Shown piece after piece: positions 8,067 through 16,747 of a stretch of DNA of 49,675 nucleotides. The position numbers and the translations under genes are program-made. Source of the DNA: Fibrobacterota bacterium (lineage in GTDB: Bacteria; Fibrobacterota; Fibrobacteria; UBA11236); assembly GCA_028287505.1 (NCBI GenBank), contig JAQBPN010000030.1, positions 1 through 49,675 of the forward strand. The letters are read 5' to 3'. Numbering within the stretch: position 1 is the first letter of the stretch; each line of letters starts with the position of its first letter. The notes beneath the pieces are model-generated. The model was not told the DNA's origin. It saw only the letters and a list, made by a program, of their open reading frames with translations, and made no database searches.

Positions 8067-11031
8067 AAGGCCCCGCATTCCCGGAGGGAGTGGGCCCGTC
8101 CCCAAAGGCACCGCGGACCTCCTCCAGGCGCAGGCGCGCTTGCCGTCCGACGTAGGAGTTCTCGCCCGCCGATTCCAGGGCCTTCCCATAGAATCGCATG
8201 GCGTTGGCCGGCACCCCGTTGACCAGGCAGACTTCCGCCATGGCCAGGTATACCGCCGCCGAGCCGCCCGATTTCAGGTTGCGGTTGAGCGCCGCCATCT
8301 GGACCACGGAGCAGCGCGTCTTCATTTCCGCATCGTCCAGGAACTCCCAATCGGTGACATGCGCCTGGGAGCAGTAGGCATCCAGGCTCTTGGTGAATTG
8401 TTGGCGTTGGGGCGGCGTGGCCGCCGGCCAATCCATCATGCCCGGAAAGGGTTTGGACACCGAAAGGGCGTATTCGGCGAATTCCAGGCGGCTTTCCGGA
8501 TCGGCGCGCAGGGAATCGCGCAGGGCCCGGGTGGAATCCGACAAGGGAGGGCCCGCGGCGATGGCCGCTTCGATGGCCCGGCTGTCGAAGGTGAAGCGCA
8601 ATCTGGGGGCCGAGAACTCCAGCAAGGGGAGATTGTCGGTGTTGATCGGTCCGGGACCGAATAGCCCGGGCAGGTTTTCCGATTCCAGCAACCGGTAGAA
8701 AAGACGCGGATCTGCGAGGCGGAGGTTCGTGGACCGGGCCAGGGCCTCCCGTTTTTCCGGAGTACCCGCGAGTCCGGGGCGGCCCGTTCCCTTTATGCCC
8801 ACCAGCAGATAATCGCTGGCCGATCCCGGCAAGCGACGATCATCGGGCATGGTCCTGACCAGCATGCCGTTGGGGAATACCTGCGCGAAGGTGCGGCCCA
8901 CCATGGAAAAGGTCTCCCAATCCATCTGGTAGGAGTGCAGGAATTCCACCATCACGCCGCCTTCCTCGAGATGGTCGCGCGCGCGCTGGAAGAACTCCTT
9001 CGTGAACAATTCCGCCAGGCCCGCCATCCAGGGATTGGAGGGCTCGGAGATGATGACATCGTACTTTTCCCGCGACAGCAGAAGATGGGCCTTGGCGTCC
9101 TGCAAGATGAGGTGGGTGCGGGAATCCTCCAACAGCGCCCCGTTCCAGGGTTTGAAGAATCCGCTGGCCTCCGCCACCTGGGGATTGATTTCCAGCACGT
9201 CCAGGCGATCGATATCGTACTTGAGCGCCTCGCCCGCGGTGATGCCGCTGGCCAGGCCGAGCACCATGACCTTTTTGGGATGGGGATGCAGCACCATGGG
9301 AAACTGGCACAACAGCACCTGGGTGAACATGTCCAGGCGCGAGGATGCGTCCGCCTTGCCGCTCACGAACAGACCGTATTCATGGTTTCCCAGCAGGTTG
9401 AGGGTCCGCCATACGGAAGTGAATCCGCCGATTCCGTCCCCATAGAACACCTGCTCTTCCGGAATCAGGACCGGGGACGCGGGATGGCGTCCGAAAAAGG
9501 CGTCCAGCCAGGAGGTGGTTGCGATGGCGGAACCCGGGATGCGGTTGGCCGCCCTTCCCAGGGAGACGCGATCCCAGCTTGGAAAGTTGAGGCACAACGC
9601 GATGGCCAGCGCCGAGGCCGCCACGGACCCCAACAGGCGCCACACCCGTTTTCCTTCCTTGCCCCGGCTCCGCAAAGCCGCGAAGGCCAGCGCCGCGGCG
9701 GCGATCAATTGCACGGCCGCCAGCGCTCCCAGGCTGCGCTCGCTCCCCAGGCGCGGGATCATCAGGAAGCCGGCGATCCAGGCGCCCAGCACTCCGCCGA
9801 AGGTATTGACCGCGTATGCGGTTCCCACGCTCCGGCCCAAACGCTCGCCGGCGCGGGCGGCCAGGCGCATGGTCAATGGAAAGGCCGCGCCCAGGAGGAA
9901 GGTGGGCGCCAGCATGAACGCGAAGAGGAACAGGGATTTCACCGCCAAAGATCCGATGAACCGGTCCTGGAATTGGAAGTCTATTTTCTGGAAGAGGAAC
10001 AGGCTGTTGCCCATGCGCTGGCCGGCCGCCAGCGCCAACAGGGCCGCGCCGCCCTGGGTGACCGCGAGCAGCCAGGCGGGATTGCGCACACGATCGGAAA
10101 TGCGGCCGAAAGCCCAGCCCCCCAGCGCCAATCCCGTGATGAAGACCGCCAGGACCAAGGTGAAGGCATGGGTGGTGGGACCCATGATGAGGGTGAGGAC
10201 CTTGGTCCAGGTGACCTCGTAGGCCATGGCGCAGAACCCGGAAACGGCGAAGACGATCAGGGCGGCGCGGAACCCCGCCTGGGCCGACCCTCCGGCTTCA
10301 GTAACATTCAGGCTACCCTGGCCGCGGTTTCCCTTGTTCCCTCCGGGACCCTTGGCCTTGGCCGGGCCCGCCGCCCGGGAAGCCTCGGCCCGCATTTCCG
10401 GCGCGGCCTCCCGCGGGGCGCGGCCGCCCAGGACCATGCACAATGCGCCCACGGCCCCGTTGAGCGCGGCCGCGATCAGGGTGGTGGCCTTGAGCCCCAG
10501 GGCCGGGAAAAGCCAGAACCCGGCCGTCAGCACGCCCGCCGCCGCCCCTAAGGTGTTGACGGCGTACAGGAAGCTCAAGGGCCCGCCAACCCGGTCCGGT
10601 CCGCGCACGCAATATTTGCCGAGCAGGGGCAGGGTGGCGCCCATGCACAGAACGGGAAGGATGAGGAGCGCCGCGCACAGGGAAAAGACCACGGTGTTGT
10701 AGAGGAAGGGGGATGCGTACCAGTGGGAATACACGGCGGCGAAAACCGGCCGGCACAGGGAGAGCAGCGTCGGCAGGGCCAAGGCATAGAGTCCGATGAA
10801 CAGTTCCAGGACGCCGTAGGCCTGCAGCAGTCGGCCGGGCCGGGCCAGGCGGTCCGCCAGCCGGCCGCCCAAGGCGCCGCCCAATCCCAATCCGCCCATG
10901 AAGACGGAGAGGATGATGCTGACCGCGTAAGGCGATCCGCCGATCACGTGGGTGAGATGGCGCGTCCATAGGGTTTCGTAGACCAGGCTGCCGAAACCGG
11001 AGACGAAGAAGCAGGCTAGGAGAATGTTCAT
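8065..11031 (-). CDS. Fused multi-pass membrane (MFS-like) / spermidine synthase-like protein
   Basis: 988 residues. The N-terminal half is an internally duplicated membrane domain: GFGSLVYETLWTRHL near residue 12 and GFCAMAYEVTWTKVL near residue 265, each followed by a GLxLGG helix and an RxxDR loop. Residues from about 590 form an aminopropyltransferase-type Rossmann domain, with VMVLGLASGITAGEAL as the SAM-binding loop, LDVLEINP, and YDVIISEPSNPWMAG. The classical GGGDG loop reads GLASG, as in many fused membrane homologs, so polyamine synthesis is not certain. The C-terminal 200 residues look TPR-like. It lies 56 bp after the TIM-barrel gene on the same strand and may belong to the eboD arm. 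Confidence 0.85.
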   Translation of the reverse strand: MNILLACFFVSGFGSLVYETLWTRHLTHVIGGSPYAVSIILSVFMGGLGLGGALGGRLADRLARPGRLLQAYGVLELFIGLYALALPTLLSLCRPVFAAVYSHWYASPFLYNTVVFSLCAALLILPVLCMGATLPLLGKYCVRGPDRVGGPLSFLYAVNTLGAAAGVLTAGFWLFPALGLKATTLIAAALNGAVGALCMVLGGRAPREAAPEMRAEASRAAGPAKAKGPGGNKGNRGQGSLNVTEAGGSAQAGFRAALIVFAVSGFCAMAYEVTWTKVLTLIMGPTTHAFTLVLAVFITGLALGGWAFGRISDRVRNPAWLLAVTQGGAALLALAAGQRMGNSLFLFQKIDFQFQDRFIGSLAVKSLFLFAFMLAPTFLLGAAFPLTMRLAARAGERLGRSVGTAYAVNTFGGVLGAWIAGFLMIPRLGSERSLGALAAVQLIAAAALAFAALRSRGKEGKRVWRLLGSVAASALAIALCLNFPSWDRVSLGRAANRIPGSAIATTSWLDAFFGRHPASPVLIPEEQVFYGDGIGGFTSVWRTLNLLGNHEYGLFVSGKADASSRLDMFTQVLLCQFPMVLHPHPKKVMVLGLASGITAGEALKYDIDRLDVLEINPQVAEASGFFKPWNGALLEDSRTHLILQDAKAHLLLSREKYDVIISEPSNPWMAGLAELFTKEFFQRARDHLEEGGVMVEFLHSYQMDWETFSMVGRTFAQVFPNGMLVRTMPDDRRLPGSASDYLLVGIKGTGRPGLAGTPEKREALARSTNLRLADPRLFYRLLESENLPGLFGPGPINTDNLPLLEFSAPRLRFTFDSRAIEAAIAAGPPLSDSTRALRDSLRADPESRLEFAEYALSVSKPFPGMMDWPAATPPQRQQFTKSLDAYCSQAHVTDWEFLDDAEMKTRCSVVQMAALNRNLKSGGSAAVYLAMAEVCLVNGVPANAMRFYGKALESAGENSYVGRQARLRLEEVRGAFGDGPTPSGNAGP

Positions 11032-11087
11032 GGTGTTCCGGGGATCCGCGCGTCCGCGCAGCGGCAGGAAATATACTAAAGGGTATT

Positions 11088-11918
11088 CTAAAGAGCTTTG
11101 GTCAGCACTCCGTGCTTGCGCAGGAATTCCAAAGACGCTTCGATGGCCGAAGCGTAGGTGTCCTTGAACGGGTACAGATCCGGGGTATAATCGCCGCGAT
11201 AGCCGATCTCGTGAAGCGCCGCGAAGATGGCGTCGAAATCCACGTCCCCGTCCCCGTAAAGCTTATGCGCATGCACCCGTCCGCGGATGTCTTCCAGGTG
11301 GACGTTGCGCAGCAAGGGCCCCAGGGAGCGGATGGCCGCGCCGATGTCCTCGCCCACCACCTGGCTGTGGCCCACGTCGAAATTGGCGTATACTTCGCCC
11401 GGAAATCCGCGGCCCAACGCGATCAACTGCTCCGCGGTATTGACGACGTGCTCCGGTTCCTGCTCGATCATGATTTTCACGGACTTGGGTTTGTGCCGCA
11501 CCAGCACGGCCAAAGCGCTCCGGAATCCCTCCAACTGCCGGCCGCGCGCCGCCTCCGAATCCGTAAGGCCCGTGGTCAAAGTCAGGTGCGGGCATTCCAG
11601 GGCGAACGCGATGGCCAGGCATTTTTCGGCCGCATCGGTCTTCTGCGCGCGCGCATGGGGATCCAAGGCGGATAGCCCGGGCCAATGGGGCTTGGGACCC
11701 ATCAGATGCGGCGCACCCATATGCACGTTGCGGAAAACCAGGCCGCGCGATCGGAAGGACTCGCGCACGATTTCCCAATGGCGCGCGTCCCCGGAGCGCC
11801 GCAACATTTCCGCGGTGATGACCAGTTCCACGCCCGTAAAGGGAGTGGGGGTCAGGATGTCGGCGATTTGGGAGAGCGGGAGTCCGTCCGGCAGGGAGCC
11901 GGTGCTATAACAGAGCAT
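11088..11918 (-). CDS. Sugar-phosphate isomerase/epimerase-like TIM-barrel protein in ebo-like cluster
   Basis: 276 residues from ATG 11918. The ORF extends further out, but that part lies inside eboD; ATG 11918 overlaps the eboD stop by 14 bp, implying coupling. The fold is xylose isomerase-like (AP endonuclease 2 family): FTGVELVI near the start, VFRNVHMGAPH, the metal-site strand IMIEQEPEHV, YANFDVGHSQVVGED, LLRNVHLEDIRG and GDGDVDFDAIF. Glu, Asp-His and His-Glu pairs fit a divalent-metal site. Known ebo clusters carry a TatD-type hydrolase (EboB), also a metal TIM barrel; this may fill that slot, but that is inference. Confidence 0.75.
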   Translation of the reverse strand: MLCYSTGSLPDGLPLSQIADILTPTPFTGVELVITAEMLRRSGDARHWEIVRESFRSRGLVFRNVHMGAPHLMGPKPHWPGLSALDPHARAQKTDAAEKCLAIAFALECPHLTLTTGLTDSEAARGRQLEGFRSALAVLVRHKPKSVKIMIEQEPEHVVNTAEQLIALGRGFPGEVYANFDVGHSQVVGEDIGAAIRSLGPLLRNVHLEDIRGRVHAHKLYGDGDVDFDAIFAALHEIGYRGDYTPDLYPFKDTYASAIEASLEFLRKHGVLTKAL

Positions 11919-13131
11919 CCCAGTACTCGAGCAGGACGCGATTGAGCTGGAACTCGCAGACGGGCGTGAGCACGGACTGCGGTTGTCCATCGCCTTGCCG
12001 GCCGTCGGCATCCTGCCGATTGACCTCGCCCACCGCCTTCAGCAGGATGAAGGCCATGCCCTTGCCCACCTTCTTGTTGTCCCGTTGCACGCTCGTCATG
12101 ATCTGCCCCACGGAAATGTCGTTGGGGATGGGCGGGATGCCGCGCAAGCGGCTGAGCAGCAGGGATTGCTTCTTGAGCTCTTCCAGGGGCATGATTCCCA
12201 GCTGGTGGGCCAGCTGCCCGGCGACGTTGATGCCATGGTACACGGCTTCGCCGTGCATGAGCCGGCCTTGCGACAGCCATTCCAGGGCGTGGCCTACGGT
12301 GTGCCCATACTCGAGCATCAGGCCCAGGGATTTCTCCTTGGGGTCCAGGCGCGCGATTTCGAATTTCTGCGCCAGGCTGTTCACCAGCAGGCGCTCCAAT
12401 TGGGGCTCGGAAAAGACGTCCTTTACGGAGAAGAAGCGCAAGGCTTCTTCATAGTGCTCGCCGCCCAGAAGGATGGCGTTCTTGCAATACTCCACCGCCG
12501 CCGCGCGCAATTGGCGCAGGGGTTCCGTGCGGAAGTACCGGGAATCCGCCACCGCGGCCAGGGGCGTGCTGAAAACGCCGAGCCGGTTCTTGCCTCCGGC
12601 GAAGTTGATGCCCTGCTTGTTGGACACGATCACGTCGCTCTGGGCCATCAAGGTGGTGGGTACTTGCAGGAAACGGACGCCGCGATAGACCAGGGACGCG
12701 GCCAGGCCGCCGATGTTGAGCGTAACCCCGCCGCCGAAATTGACGACGATGGAGGACTTGGTAATGCCTCGTTCGAAGAGCTGCTGACACAGGAATTCCA
12801 GGTTGGACATCTTCTTCTCGCCTTCGCCCTCCCCGATCAGGATGATTTCAGGGGCGAAATGCGGCGAAAGGAGCTGCAACAGCTCGGCGCCGTGGAGATG
12901 GAAGACGTGCTGGTCGGAAATGATGAAGACCCGATCCGGCTTGTGCCCCAGCAGCAGTTCCGGGAGGCGATCCACCGCGCCCGCGCCGAACAGGATGGGC
13001 ATGCCGCCGTTGAGGGGTGAGTTCCAGGTTTGAACGGGAGCGGCCCGGTCGGATCGGATCTGAGAACCGGCAGCGAAACGGGAGTCGGCGGCCGGATTGG
13101 CCGCCACCTTGGCTTGGTCGTGCTTTTCCAC
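11905..13131 (-). CDS. eboD: EboD-like sugar phosphate cyclase (3-dehydroquinate synthase superfamily)
   Basis: 408 residues, GTG start. The dehydroquinate synthase fold is recognisable: VFIISDQHV, NFGGGVTLNIGG, RGVRFLQVPTTLMAQSD, then zinc-ligand motifs YGHTVGHALEW and MHGEAVYHG. Two signature positions differ from AroB: the Asp after GGGV is Asn (TLNIGG), and the usual GGK after the AQxD motif is NKQGIN. Together with the adjacent eboE-F-C genes this marks it as the cyclase of an ebo cluster rather than a shikimate enzyme. The C-terminal 40 residues are an extension. The GTG sits 6 nt after a -10 element with no ribosome site, suggesting leaderless translation. Confidence 0.85.
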   Translation of the reverse strand: MEKHDQAKVAANPAADSRFAAGSQIRSDRAAPVQTWNSPLNGGMPILFGAGAVDRLPELLLGHKPDRVFIISDQHVFHLHGAELLQLLSPHFAPEIILIGEGEGEKKMSNLEFLCQQLFERGITKSSIVVNFGGGVTLNIGGLAASLVYRGVRFLQVPTTLMAQSDVIVSNKQGINFAGGKNRLGVFSTPLAAVADSRYFRTEPLRQLRAAAVEYCKNAILLGGEHYEEALRFFSVKDVFSEPQLERLLVNSLAQKFEIARLDPKEKSLGLMLEYGHTVGHALEWLSQGRLMHGEAVYHGINVAGQLAHQLGIMPLEELKKQSLLLSRLRGIPPIPNDISVGQIMTSVQRDNKKVGKGMAFILLKAVGEVNRQDADGRQGDGQPQSVLTPVCEFQLNRVLLEYWDALL

Positions 13132-13137
13132 TAAATT

Positions 13138-13166
13138 AATCTAACCCAAGGCCTTAACTTTGGGAA
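13138..13166 (-). promoter_or_regulatory. Promoter of eboD with probable leaderless start
   Basis: On the minus strand TTCCCA (13166-13161), a 17-bp spacer and TAGATT (13143-13138) are followed after 6 nt by the GTG start at 13131. No Shine-Dalgarno is present. It lies in the 97-bp divergent region between eboD and eboE. Confidence 0.5.
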
Positions 13167-13228
13167 CCGGAACTTTGGCCTGGCAAACCCGGGCGGGGCC
13201 ATCCCTGCCAATCAGAAGGCTATAAAAC

Positions 13229-14467
13229 TTGAAAAACCTGGCCCTAACCTATTGCACCAATGTGCATCCGCTGGGGGATTGGGCCACCTGGAGCGATATA
13301 ATCGGCCGTTTCGGGCCCGCCATCCGCGCCGAACTGGGTTGGAAAACCCAACCCATGGGCCTCTGGTTTCCGGCCGCCTTAATAGAAGAGATGAGCCGGG
13401 ACCCCCAAAACGCCCGGCAAAGGCTCAAATCCCTGCTGTCGGAGAACAATCTTTCCGCCTTCACCTGTAATGCATTCCCTTACGGCAACTTCCATGACGC
13501 CGTGGTCAAGACCAAGGTCTACCGGCCCGATTGGACCACGCCGGAGCGCTTGGCCTATACTGTAGCCTGCGCGCGTCTCCTCTCCAGCCTGGTGCCGGTA
13601 GGCGGGGAAGGATCCGTTTCCACCCTTCCCCTGGGTTGGCGCATCGGCTGGAGCGAGGATCATTCCCGGAAAAGCGCCGAAAACCTGTGCGCCTTCATCC
13701 GCGAGGCCCGGTCCCTCAGGGAAAGCGAAGGCATCTCGCTTCGGCTGGGCCTGGAACCGGAGCCGGGTTGCGCCCTGGAGACGATCGACCAAGTGCTCGC
13801 CTTCTGGGACGCGCATCTGCGCCCGGCGGCGAACCGCGCCGGGGTTTCGCCCGACGACCTGGCGGATTTCTGCGGCATCTGTTACGATACCTGCCATCAG
13901 GCCGTGCAATTCGAGGATGCGGTGGAAGTGCTCGATCGCCTCAGGGCGGCCGGGATCCGCATCGTGAAAATGCAGCTCTCCAGCGCCTTGGAGTTCAAGC
14001 CCGATCCCGATCGGTCCTCGCTGGAGCTGCGCAGGCAGTTCGTGGAGGATCGCTTCCTCCATCAGACCCGCGTCCGGACTCCCGCCGGAATCGTCTCCTT
14101 CGACGATTTGCCGGAAGTACTGGCCGGCTCCGGCACCTTGGCCGCCGGCGGCGCGCCCTCGGGCGCGGGGTCTCCGGCCATAGACCTCTGGGAGCATCCC
14201 TGGCGCGTGCATTTCCATCTGCCCATCGATTCCCGGAGCCTGCTGGATTCCCCCGCCGTCACCACCACCCGGGACGACATGCTCAAAGCCTACCGCCACG
14301 CCGTCGACAAAGGCCTGTGCCGCCACTTCGAAGTGGAAACCTACACCTGGAGCGTGCTGCCCCAGGCCCATCGGCCCAAGGACGACGCCGACCTGGCCCG
14401 CTGCATCGCGCGCGAACTCAGATTCATCGAAGCCCATACGCCCACGGGAACCATACCCAATGCATAA
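13229..14467 (+). CDS. eboE: EboE-like metabolite traffic protein (xylose isomerase-like TIM barrel)
   Basis: 412 residues from a TTG start preceded by AGAAGG with a 9-nt spacing. The opening ALTYCTNVHPLGDWATW matches the family signature (TYCTNxHP near the N-terminus). Later blocks fit a metal TIM barrel: CNAFPYGNFH, LRLGLEPEPGCAL, GICYDTCHQAVQFED and IRIVKMQLSSALE, with Glu, Asp, His and Gln ligands. The C-terminal WEHPWRVHFHLPI and FEVETYTWSVLP are also typical. In cyanobacteria ebo genes are needed to move scytonemin precursors to the periplasm; the chemistry of EboE is unknown. It is divergent from eboD and overlaps eboF by 8 bp. Confidence 0.88.
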   Translation: MKNLALTYCTNVHPLGDWATWSDIIGRFGPAIRAELGWKTQPMGLWFPAALIEEMSRDPQNARQRLKSLLSENNLSAFTCNAFPYGNFHDAVVKTKVYRPDWTTPERLAYTVACARLLSSLVPVGGEGSVSTLPLGWRIGWSEDHSRKSAENLCAFIREARSLRESEGISLRLGLEPEPGCALETIDQVLAFWDAHLRPAANRAGVSPDDLADFCGICYDTCHQAVQFEDAVEVLDRLRAAGIRIVKMQLSSALEFKPDPDRSSLELRRQFVEDRFLHQTRVRTPAGIVSFDDLPEVLAGSGTLAAGGAPSGAGSPAIDLWEHPWRVHFHLPIDSRSLLDSPAVTTTRDDMLKAYRHAVDKGLCRHFEVETYTWSVLPQAHRPKDDADLARCIARELRFIEAHTPTGTIPNA

Positions 14468-15848
14468 GACAGCCGTTCTCAACGTGGTGGGCCTGACGCG
14501 ATCGCTGATCGGCCCGGGCACGCCGCGCATCCGCAAATTCATGCAAGAGGGTTGGAGCGCGCGCCTGCAGGAACCCTTTCCCGCCCTCACCTGTTCCAGC
14601 CAGGCCGCCATGCTTACGGGCGCGCCGCCCGCCGGGAACGGCATCGTGGCCAACGGATGGTATTTCCGCGAGCTGGCGGAAGTGGGATTCTGGAAGCAGA
14701 ATAACGGCCTCATCCAGGGGGAAAAGGTCTACGACAAGCTGAAGCGCGAGCAGCCCGGGTTCACCTGCGCCAAGCTCTTCTGGTGGTACAACATGTACTC
14801 CGGCGCCGACTGGAGCGTGACGCCCCGGCCCCAATACCCCGCCGACGGGCGCAAGATATTCGACGTGTACACGGAACCGGACGAGATCCATGATTATATG
14901 GTGAAGGACTTGGGCCCTTTTCCCTTCTTCGAATTCTGGGGTCCCGGATCGGGCATAGGCTCTTCCAAATGGATCGCCGCCTGCGCCAAGTGGATCTTCG
15001 AGCGCAAGCGCCCCACCCTGAACCTGGTCTATCTGCCGCACCTGGACTATTGCCTGCAGCGCTTCGGGCCGGGCGCGCCGGAGATCCGCAAGGAACTGGA
15101 AGCCATCGATACGGTGGTGGGCGATCTGATCGACTACTACCGGGAGCGCGGCGTCCGCATCATGATCGTTTCCGAGTACGGCATCACCAAGGTTACCCGC
15201 CACACCCATCCCAATCGCATCCTGCGGCGGGCGGGCCTGTTGAAAGTGCGGACGAGCCTGACCTGGGAGCTGCTGGACGCCGGAGCCAGCGCCGCATTCG
15301 CGGTTTCCGATCACCAGATCTGCCACATCTACGTCAAGGACAAGGCCCGCATCGGCGAAGTGGCCGCGCTCTTCGAAAAGGAACCCGGCCAGCGGGCCGT
15401 CCTGACGGGGGACGCCATCGAAAAGGCCGGACTCAGGCACGATCGCAGCGGCGACGTGATCCTGATGGCGGAGCCGGACAACTGGTACACCTATTATTAC
15501 TGGAACGATGACCGCAAGGCACCCGACTTCGCGCGCTGCGTGGACATCCATCGCAAACCCGGATACGATCCGGTGGAACTGTTCCTCGATCCCGCCATCC
15601 GCAACGTCAAGCTCAAGATGGGCCTGACCCTGCTCAAGAAGATGCTGGGCTTCCGCTATTACATGGACGTGATCCCGCTGACTCCGGAGCTGGTCAAGGG
15701 CAGCCACGGCACCCCCGCCGACAATCCGGATGAGGCGCCCCTGGTGATCTCGGACGTGATGGCCCTGGATCCCGGCGCGGAAGCCCTGCCGATGACGGCC
15801 GTGCGCGATTTGATCGAATCCCACGTCACCCGGGAGCCCGGAACTTGA
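14460..15848 (+). CDS. eboF: EboF-like nucleotide pyrophosphatase/phosphodiesterase (alkaline phosphatase superfamily)
   Basis: 462 residues. The N-terminus NVVGLTRSLIGPGTPRI and PALTCSSQAAMLTG (probable Thr nucleophile at about residue 44) define a type I phosphodiesterase. Further metal-site motifs are YLPHLDYCLQRFGP, IVSEYGITKV with a nearby RHTHP, and DIHRKPGYDPVELF. The Asp expected at the first metal site is replaced in the NVVGLT strand, leaving Asn as a possible ligand. No signal peptide is seen, so it should act in the cytosol, on a phosphorylated product perhaps made by EboD. It overlaps eboE by 8 bp and eboC by 4 bp. Confidence 0.85.
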   Translation: MHKTAVLNVVGLTRSLIGPGTPRIRKFMQEGWSARLQEPFPALTCSSQAAMLTGAPPAGNGIVANGWYFRELAEVGFWKQNNGLIQGEKVYDKLKREQPGFTCAKLFWWYNMYSGADWSVTPRPQYPADGRKIFDVYTEPDEIHDYMVKDLGPFPFFEFWGPGSGIGSSKWIAACAKWIFERKRPTLNLVYLPHLDYCLQRFGPGAPEIRKELEAIDTVVGDLIDYYRERGVRIMIVSEYGITKVTRHTHPNRILRRAGLLKVRTSLTWELLDAGASAAFAVSDHQICHIYVKDKARIGEVAALFEKEPGQRAVLTGDAIEKAGLRHDRSGDVILMAEPDNWYTYYYWNDDRKAPDFARCVDIHRKPGYDPVELFLDPAIRNVKLKMGLTLLKKMLGFRYYMDVIPLTPELVKGSHGTPADNPDEAPLVISDVMALDPGAEALPMTAVRDLIESHVTREPGT

Positions 15849-16747
15849 AGCCCAAGGCCTTTCTCGCGCTGGTGCGCATCCCCACCGTCTTCAGTTCCAT
15901 GTCCAACGCCTACGCCGGCTATTTCATCGGAGGCGGACGCGATCTTTCGCCCCGCCTGGTGGAGGGCATTCTGGCCGCGGCCCTGTTCATCATGGCCGGC
16001 ATGGCTTTGAACGACGTGGCCGACAAGGACGTGGACGCCCGCGAGCGCCCCACCCGTCCCATTCCCTCCGGAGCCATTCCCCTGGGCCAGGCCTGGGCCG
16101 CCAGCCTGGCCATGATGGGGCTGGGGCTGGCGCTGCTGTGGTTGGCGAATCCCGTCTCCACCGCCGTGGGAGCCGCATTGTGCCTTTGCATCTTCGCCTA
16201 TAACTTTTTGCTGAAGGGCACGGCGGTCGGTCCCGCCGCCATGGGATTGTGCCGGGCGTTGAATCTTCTCACCGGCGTCTCCCTCACCTGGTCCGGGTTC
16301 CCGGGCCCGGCGGCCTTTCCCAACGCCTTTCCCAACGCCATATGGCTGGCGCTCTTTTCCCTGTGGGCGTATATCGCGCTGGTGACTTTCCTGGCGCGGG
16401 ACGAAGTGGGCGGCAATTCGCGCCGGCGATCCATCCTGTTCCTCTGCGGCCTCGGCCTATGGTTCATCGGCTGGCCTACCGTGGCGCTGGCCTGGTTCCG
16501 CGCCCAGCCCTTGATGGCCCTGGCCTGGCTGGCGCTGGCCATGTTCCTGCGCGGACCCCTGCGCAACCTGGCCGCCGAACCCTCGCCCAAGCATACCGGC
16601 CAGATGGTGGGGGGCATGCTGCGGCTGGTGCCCTTGGTGGACGTGATCGCCATGCTGGCCAATCAGGTGCCGCCGGAGTATGCGTTGGCGGGAGCCTTGT
16701 GGATCGTGCCCGCCTACGCGGTGGGCAAGTGGTTCTATAGCACCTGA
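15845..16747 (+). CDS. eboC: EboC-like UbiA-family prenyltransferase
   Basis: 300 residues with seven to nine hydrophobic helices. The catalytic Asp-rich motif begins at Asn56 (NDVADKDVD) and runs into RPTRPIPSG, the UbiA signature for prenyl diphosphate and Mg2+. A degenerate second motif occurs near residue 180 (ARDEVGGNSRRR). The start is TTG overlapping the eboF stop (TTGA), so translation is coupled. Known role of the family: transfer of an isoprenoid chain to a polar acceptor in the membrane; in ebo clusters the acceptor is unknown. It overlaps the convergent acetyltransferase gene by 13 bp at the 3' end. Confidence 0.88.
   Translation: MKPKAFLALVRIPTVFSSMSNAYAGYFIGGGRDLSPRLVEGILAAALFIMAGMALNDVADKDVDARERPTRPIPSGAIPLGQAWAASLAMMGLGLALLWLANPVSTAVGAALCLCIFAYNFLLKGTAVGPAAMGLCRALNLLTGVSLTWSGFPGPAAFPNAFPNAIWLALFSLWAYIALVTFLARDEVGGNSRRRSILFLCGLGLWFIGWPTVALAWFRAQPLMALAWLALAMFLRGPLRNLAAEPSPKHTGQMVGGMLRLVPLVDVIAMLANQVPPEYALAGALWIVPAYAVGKWFYST

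Noticed and set aside
8935-10551. 538-codon plus-strand frame opposite the spermidine-synthase-like gene
   Set aside because: Composition is low complexity (Arg/Gln/Gly), no start signals, and the opposite strand encodes clear domains.
11905-13131. Annotation as AroB of the shikimate pathway
   Set aside because: Motif substitutions at two conserved sites, and neighbours are ebo-type genes rather than aroK/aroE.
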